34,850 bases of DNA from assembly GCA_026400595.1 (NCBI GenBank), contig JAPLOT010000081.1, forward strand, positions 1-34,850, given 5' to 3'. Below, piece after piece: positions 30,124-34,850 of the stretch; within the stretch, counting starts at the first letter, position 1; each line of letters begins with the position of its first letter. This DNA comes from Alphaproteobacteria bacterium (GTDB lineage Bacteria; Pseudomonadota; Alphaproteobacteria; Rhizobiales; Aestuariivirgaceae). The position numbers and the translations under genes were made by a program. The notes under the pieces are model-generated. The model had not been told where the DNA came from, did not search any database, and worked only from the letters and a program-made list of their open reading frames with translations.

Positions 30124-31173
30124 TTACGGAAGTTCCAGCTTGCTCTCGGCAAGATGGCTGGATTCGGCGCCACTCCCCGCGGAAAGAGCGCCAAGCAGAG
30201 GCTGCCAGATTTCGCCACGCGCGATCTCGTCAATGCACCAATGAGCCGCAGCCAGCTTTTCGAGCCACTGGCGGCGATCGAACAGCTTGGGATCAACGGC
30301 ATTTTCCAGGTCATGATCCGTAACCTCCCACGCGAAACTGGCGCGGCCCATGGCAATTGCCGGCACTCCGGCAATCAACGCGTCGACTGCCGCTCCGGAG
30401 GAGTAGGTAACGACAGACCAAGCATCCCTCAATGTCTGGGAGAAGGGTCGGGACGGATCATCAATCTCAACGGAGAGCTCTTCCAGTCGATCATGCATCC
30501 CGGCGACCTCATGGCTGCGCACCAGAGGATGAAGTCGAGCGACGATGGGACGGTTGGACAGACGACGCAACTTCGAGCAGGTGTTGAGCAGCCAGTCATT
30601 GATGTCCTCGCCCCGCAGCGACGTATCTCCGGGTACTTGTCCAACGACGACAATGTGCCGCCCCGCAGTTCGATAGGGCAGGACGTCGGGCATAGCGAGT
30701 CGCTTTGCCAAAAGATCCCAACGCCCGTCACAGAATTGCGCGAGCGCGAGACCTCCCTGATCCGGGAAACCTCCGAGCCCAACGCGGTAGTGACTGAATG
30801 GATCTGGCCTATATGACGATTCGGGTAGAAACAGCCGGGTCCACGGGGCGCGGGACGGAAGGAGGGTCTTTGCAAGCCGGGATCGCTTGAACCGTGGACT
30901 GACCCGCCGGCCCAGCACTGGAGCCTCCAAGACAATGAACTGTCCCTGATGATTTCCAAATATCTCTTGTCTGCACTCAGCCTTCTTTTTCGACAGCTCG
31001 CGGTTGACTGTTTTGGACTTTGGCAAGCCCCAAACGACTGCCACATCGCATGCTTGATACCGAAAGGAGTAGACGATCTCGCAGTTGAGGCCATGCCTCT
31101 TTGCTGATCGGCCGATCGCCAGCAACACGTTGTTGCGCTTGGCGCTGGTCGCGGCAAAGACAATGATCTTCAT
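30124..31173 (-). CDS. Orphan capsule/surface-polysaccharide biosynthesis-like protein
   Basis: This is a 349-residue protein with the layout of capsule-type (KpsS/LipB, Capsule_synth-like) transferases: an N-terminal sugar-transferase-like start MKIIVFAATSAKRNNVLL, then VGLGGFPDQGG near 132, HIVVVGQVPGDTSLRG near 172, PIVARLHPLV near 210, and the key WSVVTYSSGAAVDALIAG near 257 followed by VPAIAMGRASFAWEV. Such enzymes add Kdo or other sugars during capsule assembly. The assignment rests on these motifs and is not certain. The gene stands alone with no other capsule gene in the window, has visibly lower GC and looser codon choice than its neighbours, and lacks a clear ribosome binding site. 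Horizontal acquisition is likely (inference). Confidence 0.6.
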   Translation of the reverse strand: MKIIVFAATSAKRNNVLLAIGRSAKRHGLNCEIVYSFRYQACDVAVVWGLPKSKTVNRELSKKKAECRQEIFGNHQGQFIVLEAPVLGRRVSPRFKRSRLAKTLLPSRAPWTRLFLPESSYRPDPFSHYRVGLGGFPDQGGLALAQFCDGRWDLLAKRLAMPDVLPYRTAGRHIVVVGQVPGDTSLRGEDINDWLLNTCSKLRRLSNRPIVARLHPLVRSHEVAGMHDRLEELSVEIDDPSRPFSQTLRDAWSVVTYSSGAAVDALIAGVPAIAMGRASFAWEVTDHDLENAVDPKLFDRRQWLEKLAAAHWCIDEIARGEIWQPLLGALSAGSGAESSHLAESKLELP

Positions 31174-31772
31174 TTATGGAGTGGGCCTTCAAGCGGACAG
31201 TTGATGCTGCTCTGAAAGGCCTGCGGGCCATTCCCGACTCGCTGCCGGGGCTCGATGAACGGTGAATGTCCCGGCTCGGCGCCGCACGTGGCGGGGCGCC
31301 CGCGCAGGGGCGACACGCATTGCCTTCGCCTTCGGCGGCAAATCGTCTGACGACCGTTGATGCCTATTGGGTTTTGGAGTCAGGGCGGCCGAAGCCGGCG
31401 TCTTTGCGTTCTTGCGCACGGAGTATCCCACAGCATGTTGTTCGACGTTCGCTCTGGGGCTGCATATCAGTCAGCGAGATACTCGTAAAAGTTGAGTAAC
31501 TCTACTTCTCTACATCTAGTGTTGCAACTTGAAGTAGCCGCACAAACTGTGATGCTTTCACTTAAAATATTGATTTTTATATATTATTCAAGACCCCTCC
31601 GTTTTCCTTGCGTCCAACAGCGCATCAGCAAAGTCGCGACTTTGCCGCTTGCCGATCGCCGGGTTCCCTGGCGCATCGGAGATTCAAAGAGCGACAACAG
31701 CCTACCGGATCAGTACTGGCAGCCCCACCGCTCGTCGTTGCTGATGATCACACAGCTGCCAGTCCAGCAGCC
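31174..31772. other. Gene-free, partly AT-rich intergenic region
   Basis: About 600 bases lie between the stop of the EamA gene and the start of the capsule-like gene. No convincing gene is present; short frames show no family resemblance. The core at 31561-31590 has 27 A/T out of 30, in sharp contrast with the rest of the window. It contains several TpA steps (TATATATTATT) and a candidate minus-strand promoter: TTGAAT (31591-31586) and TATTTT (31569-31564) spaced 16. To one side are CTACTTC (31502-31508) and GAAGTAG (31531-31537), a 7-base inverted repeat, with the palindrome GTTGCAAC (31521-31528) between the arms. It may be a regulatory leader or the edge of a transferred segment. Confidence 0.55.
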
Positions 31773-32681
31773 TCAGGCAGTATCCGTCTTTCCGGCCTCT
31801 GCCGCGCGATCCGATCGGAGCGAGACCTCGTCATGGGCAATCGCCATGAGCCCTGCCGACACGATGAGGATCATGCCGATCACCGCGAGGCCGTTCGGCC
31901 ACTCGCCGAACAGCACGATGCTTGACAGCACGGCCCAGAGCGTGAGCGCATACATGAAGGGCGCCACGCTGCGGGCAGATGCCAACCTGTAGGCGAGGAA
32001 GACGCCGACATGGCCGCCCACCATCAGCGCACCGGCCGCCACCAGCAAGGCGGCACTCGTCGCATCGGGCATGACCGGCGTCTCGAAGGCCACCATGCCG
32101 AGCGTCCCGGCAATTGTCAGGATGAGCAGGACTGACAGGGCAACGACGGGTGCGGGAACATGTGGGGGCACCTTGCGGGTGAGAAGATCGCGGGTCGCCG
32201 CACAGGCTGCCACCACGAAGCCGAGCAGCGCATAGGGCGAGAAGGCCGTCGTGCCCGGCTGCGCGACCAGTAGCGCGCCCGTGACGCCGATACCGATCAG
32301 CACCAGCCGCAGCGGACCGATCCTTTCGCCCCAGATCAGGCTGGCGCCCAGCAGCACCAATAGCGGCGCCGTCTGGGCAATGGCTGTGACATCCGCAATG
32401 GGCAACCGCAATATCGCCAGAGTGAATCCGAGGTTCGCTCCAACCTCGCAGAGCCCGCGCGCCAGGGCCCAGGGATTGAAGGCATGGGCCAACGCACCGC
32501 CCTGCCCGAGGACGAGGATGATCACCGTGCAGAGAAGCGCAGCAGCCAGCGCGCGCAGCATGACGACCTGAAAGACCGGCACCTGGTCGAAGGCGAATTT
32601 CGACGCGCTGTCGCTCGCGATGAAGAGGCCCATGGACAGGACCATGGCCAGGATGCCGGCAAGGCGTGAAGAAGAGGGCAT
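31773..32681 (-). CDS. EamA/DMT-family transporter (second copy)
   Basis: This is a membrane protein of 302 residues with ten predicted helices in two EamA repeats. The first repeat starts MVLSMGLFIASDSASKFAFD with the Arg of VMLRALAAALL; LPIADVTAIAQTAPLLVLLGA and IWGERIGPLRLVLIG close the first half, and LFGEWPNGLAVIGMILI closes the second. Landmarks match the EamA protein at 4165-5061 in order and spacing (PIANITAVMQVVPL against PIADVTAIAQTAPL), so they are distant paralogues. The substrate is unknown. I prefer the ATG at 32681 over one at 32708 because the first helix then starts within about 10 residues; neither has a clear ribosome binding site. It is divergent from the flavin monooxygenase, with 210 bases between. 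Confidence 0.9.
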   Translation of the reverse strand: MPSSSRLAGILAMVLSMGLFIASDSASKFAFDQVPVFQVVMLRALAAALLCTVIILVLGQGGALAHAFNPWALARGLCEVGANLGFTLAILRLPIADVTAIAQTAPLLVLLGASLIWGERIGPLRLVLIGIGVTGALLVAQPGTTAFSPYALLGFVVAACAATRDLLTRKVPPHVPAPVVALSVLLILTIAGTLGMVAFETPVMPDATSAALLVAAGALMVGGHVGVFLAYRLASARSVAPFMYALTLWAVLSSIVLFGEWPNGLAVIGMILIVSAGLMAIAHDEVSLRSDRAAEAGKTDTA

Positions 32682-32891
32682 GAGACCGCCGCGGAGGACT
32701 ACGACCATCTAGCCGCGGACGCGCCGGACAACAACGGTCAACTTCGGCGTGCGGCCATGCGCGACTGATCTTGGTTCTTGCGCCACCCCGCCAATCGCCG
32801 CTTTATTGGAGACTGTCCCGTGGGCCGCCAGACTGACCGGCACGGGCGAAGGCCAGGGACGAGATCCAACAGCGGCAAGAGTGCGAAGGAC

Positions 32892-34157
32892 ATGACGGTC
32901 GAGAAAACCGACACGCTGGTTGTCGGCGCAGGCCAGGCGGGCCTGGCGATGAGCGAACACCTGAGCAAAGCCGGTATCCCGCATCTCGTGCTGGAACGGC
33001 ACCGGATCGCCGAGCGCTGGCGCTCGGAAAGGTGGGATTCGCTGGTCGCCAACGGCCCGGCCTGGCACGACCGCTTTCCGGGTCTTGCCTTCGAAGTCAC
33101 CGATCCCGATGCCTTTCCACACAAGGAGCAGGTGGCGGACTACTTCGTCGCCTATGCCGAGAAGTTTGCGGCACCCGTCCGCTGCGGAGTCGAGGTCACG
33201 TCGGTCCGCAAGATTAACGGCCGCCCCGGCTTCCGTGTGGAAACCTCGCAAGGCGCCATCGAAGCCATGCGGGTGGTTGCGGCCACCGGCGCCTTCCAGC
33301 GCCCTGTCATTCCGCCGCTGGTGCCCGCTTCGGCCGGCATCGTGCAGATGCATTCGACCGCCTATCGCAATCCCGGGCAGCTTCCGGATGGTGCTGTCCT
33401 CGTGGTCGGCTCGGGTTCTTCGGGGGCCCAGATCGCCGAGGAACTTCTGGGCGCCGGCCGGACCGTCTATCTGTCGGTGGGGCCGCACGACCGGCCGCCG
33501 CGCCGCTATCGCGGACGCGACTTCGTCTGGTGGCTCGGCGTTCTGGGAAAGTGGGATGCCGCCGCACCTGCCGCCGGCATGGAACATGTCACCATCGCGG
33601 TGAGCGGTGCCCATGGCGGCAAGACTGTCGACTTCCGCCAGATGGCAGCGCGCGGCATGATCCTGATGGGCCGTACGGAAGGATTCACCGGCGGCGTCAT
33701 GCGCTTCGCGCCCGATCTCGCCCGGAACATCACGAACGGTGACGCCAACTATCTGTCGGTCCTCGACGAAGCCGATGCCTTCGTGACGCGCAACGGGCTG
33801 GACCTGCCTGAGGAACCCGAAGCCCGTATCATCGGTCCCGCACCACCTTGCATGACAGCGCCGATCCTCGAACTTGATCTGGCCAAGGCCGGAGTCGCCT
33901 CGATCATCTGGGCCACCGGATTCGCGGCCGACTACAGCTGGCTGCAGGTCGCGGCCTTCGACGAAAGGGGAAAGCCGAAGCACCAGCGCGGCGTTTCGTC
34001 CGAACCGGGAATCTATTTTCTCGGCCTGCCCTGGCAGTCGCGGCGCGGCTCGACCTTCATCTGGGGCGTCTGGCATGACGCCAAGTATCTCGCTGACCAG
34101 ATCGCCATCCAGCGCGGTTATATGCGGTATGGCCGCGAGACACACGCAGGGTCATAG
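32892..34157 (+). CDS. Flavin-containing monooxygenase-like NAD(P)/FAD oxidoreductase
   Basis: This is a 421-residue flavoprotein. The first Rossmann motif for FAD is TLVVGAGQAGLAMSEHLSKA (about 8-27), ERHRIAERWRSERWDSL follows as in the YUCCA/FMO-like class, then MHSTAYRNP (about 152, a variant of the FxGxxxHxxxY fingerprint), and the second Rossmann motif for NAD(P) is LVVGSGSSGAQIAEEL (about 172). The C-terminal ATG motif is IIWATGF. Such enzymes hydroxylate soft nucleophiles or small organic substrates; the target here is not evident. The ATG at 32892 lies just after AAGGAC; an in-frame ATG at 32778 would add 38 residues without family resemblance. The divergent EamA exporter could handle its product (inference). 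Confidence 0.88.
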   Translation: MTVEKTDTLVVGAGQAGLAMSEHLSKAGIPHLVLERHRIAERWRSERWDSLVANGPAWHDRFPGLAFEVTDPDAFPHKEQVADYFVAYAEKFAAPVRCGVEVTSVRKINGRPGFRVETSQGAIEAMRVVAATGAFQRPVIPPLVPASAGIVQMHSTAYRNPGQLPDGAVLVVGSGSSGAQIAEELLGAGRTVYLSVGPHDRPPRRYRGRDFVWWLGVLGKWDAAAPAAGMEHVTIAVSGAHGGKTVDFRQMAARGMILMGRTEGFTGGVMRFAPDLARNITNGDANYLSVLDEADAFVTRNGLDLPEEPEARIIGPAPPCMTAPILELDLAKAGVASIIWATGFAADYSWLQVAAFDERGKPKHQRGVSSEPGIYFLGLPWQSRRGSTFIWGVWHDAKYLADQIAIQRGYMRYGRETHAGS

Positions 34158-34197
34158 CCTCTTGTCGGATTCACCTCGCCAGAGTAGCTTCCTGATC

Positions 34198-34384
34198 GAT
34201 GGTGCCGCGGTTGGCCGAAGCTGCCGCGGCTGAAAAGGGAACACGGTGAGGAAGACCCCAGAGGGACCGAATCCGTGGCTGCCCACGCAACTGTCAGCGG
34301 AGAGGCATCCTGCACATGCCACTGGCCGGAAGGCCGGGAAGGCGCAGGAGACCGGAGACCCGCGAAGCCAGGAGACCTGCCATC
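34198..34384 (+). ncRNA. Cobalamin (B12) riboswitch
   Basis: The conserved core is plainly visible: GGCTGAAAAGGGAACACGGT (34228-34247), then GAATCCGTGGCTGCCCACGC and AACTGTCAGCGGAGAG, the B12 box ATGCCACTGG (34316-34325), GGGAAGGCG, and the 3' block GAAGCCAGGAGACCTGCC ending near 34381. A closing stem can form between GATGG (34198-34202) and CCATC (34380-34384). It precedes cbiM by 67 bases, the expected place for repression of cobalt uptake when adenosylcobalamin is plentiful. Exact ends need a covariance model. Confidence 0.93.
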
Positions 34385-34420
34385 ACGAACCGGCGTATCA
34401 CTGCGCCAGACAACCAAAGA

Positions 34421-34437
34421 CTGCACGATGGGTGCAG
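34421..34437 (+). promoter_or_regulatory. Hairpin next to the cbiM ribosome binding site, likely expression platform
   Basis: CTGCAC (34421-34426) and GTGCAG (34432-34437) form a perfect 6-base stem with a 5-base loop, directly abutting AAAGGA (34438-34443), the ribosome binding site of cbiM. No T-run follows, so control at translation initiation is more likely than transcription termination. How it couples to the aptamer is inferred. Confidence 0.5.
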
Positions 34438-34451
34438 AAAGGACTTGAACC

Positions 34452-34850
34452 ATGCATATCGAACCTGGCGTCGTCGACGGCGCAAAGATCGTTCTGAGCT
34501 ATGCCACGGCAGCGGCTTCCTTCGGCCTTGCGGCCAAGATGGCCATGGACACCATCCGCAAGGACGGCGGCATGGCCGCCCTGCTGACCCGCTCTGTGAT
34601 CACCACGGTGCTGGTCTTCTCATTCTTCGAGTTGCTGCCGCATTATCCCGTAGGCGTGTCAGAGGTTCACCTGATCCTGGGATCGACACTCTTCCTCATC
34701 TTTGGCGCGGGCCCGGCGGCGATCGGCCTCGCCCTCGGCCTTCTGCTTCAGGGCATGTTTATTGCGCCCTTCGATCTCCCGCAATATGGCATGAACGTCA
34801 CGACCCTGGTGGTGCCGCTCTACGCCATCAGCCTGCTGGCAAAGCGGATC
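34452..34850 (+). CDS. cbiM: Energy-coupling factor cobalt transporter permease CbiM (3' end outside window)
   Basis: This is the substrate-specific membrane subunit of an ECF-type cobalt (or nickel) importer; 133 residues are visible. The mature N-terminus MHIEPGVVDG keeps the His at position 2 that, with the amino group, coordinates the metal in CbiM/NikM. Further landmarks are HYPVGVSEVHLILGSTLF and LLLQGMFIAPFDLPQYGMN with its membrane helices. AAAGGA lies 8 bases before the ATG at 34452. The cobalamin riboswitch directly upstream indicates cobalt for B12 synthesis. The partner subunits (CbiN/Q/O or equivalents) would follow beyond base 34850. Confidence 0.94.
   Translation, partial: MHIEPGVVDGAKIVLSYATAAASFGLAAKMAMDTIRKDGGMAALLTRSVITTVLVFSFFELLPHYPVGVSEVHLILGSTLFLIFGAGPAAIGLALGLLLQGMFIAPFDLPQYGMNVTTLVVPLYAISLLAKRI

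Noticed and set aside
30028..30816. Plus-strand frame opposite the capsule-like gene
   Set aside because: No motifs or ribosome binding site support; the minus-strand frame has coherent hydrophobic core strands and polysaccharide-transferase-like motifs.
31266..31499. Short plus-strand frame in the gene-free region, considered as a transposase remnant
   Set aside because: No DDE, HTH or other transposase motif and no terminal repeats or target duplication.
31755..31771. GCTGC/GCAGC hairpin after the second EamA gene as a terminator
   Set aside because: Only a 5-base stem with a 7-base loop and no T-run on the minus strand.
32709..34145. Long minus-strand frame opposite the flavin monooxygenase
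   Set aside because: The plus strand has two Rossmann motifs and the ATG motif; the antisense frame has no recognisable domain.

Overview
The window looks like a piece of chromosome from an alphaproteobacterium, most likely of the Rhizobiales/Hyphomicrobiales type. The evidence is the high GC content, dense head-to-tail and tail-to-tail gene packing, and protein families typical of that group: a MocR-type regulator paired with a flavin/PLP oxidase-like protein, a TIGR02281-type clan AA aspartic protease, a DUF1134/EipA-like exported protein, a PCu(A)C copper chaperone, and aerobic-type cobT/cobS with a riboswitch-controlled CbiM. The genus cannot be fixed from sequence alone. I found no tRNA, rRNA, CRISPR array or insertion sequence.

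Layout. 1-3 kb: a putative creatine-use locus, with an ABC transporter ATPase (cut by the window edge) and a clear creatinase on the minus strand, divergent from a LysR regulator. 3-7.6 kb: moaA, an EamA-type exporter, a TSUP permease, a small ICMT-like membrane protein, a PCu(A)C chaperone and a DUF1194 protein. 7.6-11.4 kb: a MocR regulator overlapping an AbgB-like M20 amidohydrolase with an atypical active site, divergent from a pyridoxamine-oxidase-fold protein. 11.35-15 kb: a tightly coupled minus-strand operon of two M20 dipeptidases, an NTF2/SnoaL-like protein and a small ion channel, divergent from an SLC13-type carrier at 15-16.5 kb. 16.5-17.8 kb: an unusual single reading frame joining a UspA-like part to a glutathione S-transferase whose N-terminus is missing.

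17.8-20.4 kb holds an unknown membrane protein and an Mrp Fe-S carrier coupled to an Fe-S-type uracil-DNA glycosylase. 20.4-24.2 kb is a signalling pair: a membrane histidine kinase that has lost the N-box asparagine, then a CHASE4-GGDEF-EAL c-di-GMP enzyme whose ribosome binding site lies in a hairpin. 24.2-26.7 kb holds divergent cobT and cobS and an aspartic protease. 26.8-29.9 kb holds an outer-membrane beta-barrel protein, dusA and two small envelope proteins. 30-31.8 kb is a compositionally different patch: an orphan capsule-type gene behind about 600 bases of partly very AT-rich DNA. 31.8-34.2 kb holds a second EamA exporter and a flavin monooxygenase. The window ends with a cobalamin riboswitch leading into cbiM, the cobalt-importer permease that would feed the B12 pathway represented by cobT and cobS.

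A recurring feature is extreme compaction. Three convergent gene pairs end on a single shared CTAG that supplies both TAG stops, two more convergent pairs overlap or are 4 bases apart, and two starts overlap the previous stop as GTGA. The most unusual items are the Usp-GST fusion, the kinase without its N-box Asn, the peptidase/NTF2/ion-channel operon, and the AbgB-like enzyme with altered metal-ligand motifs.
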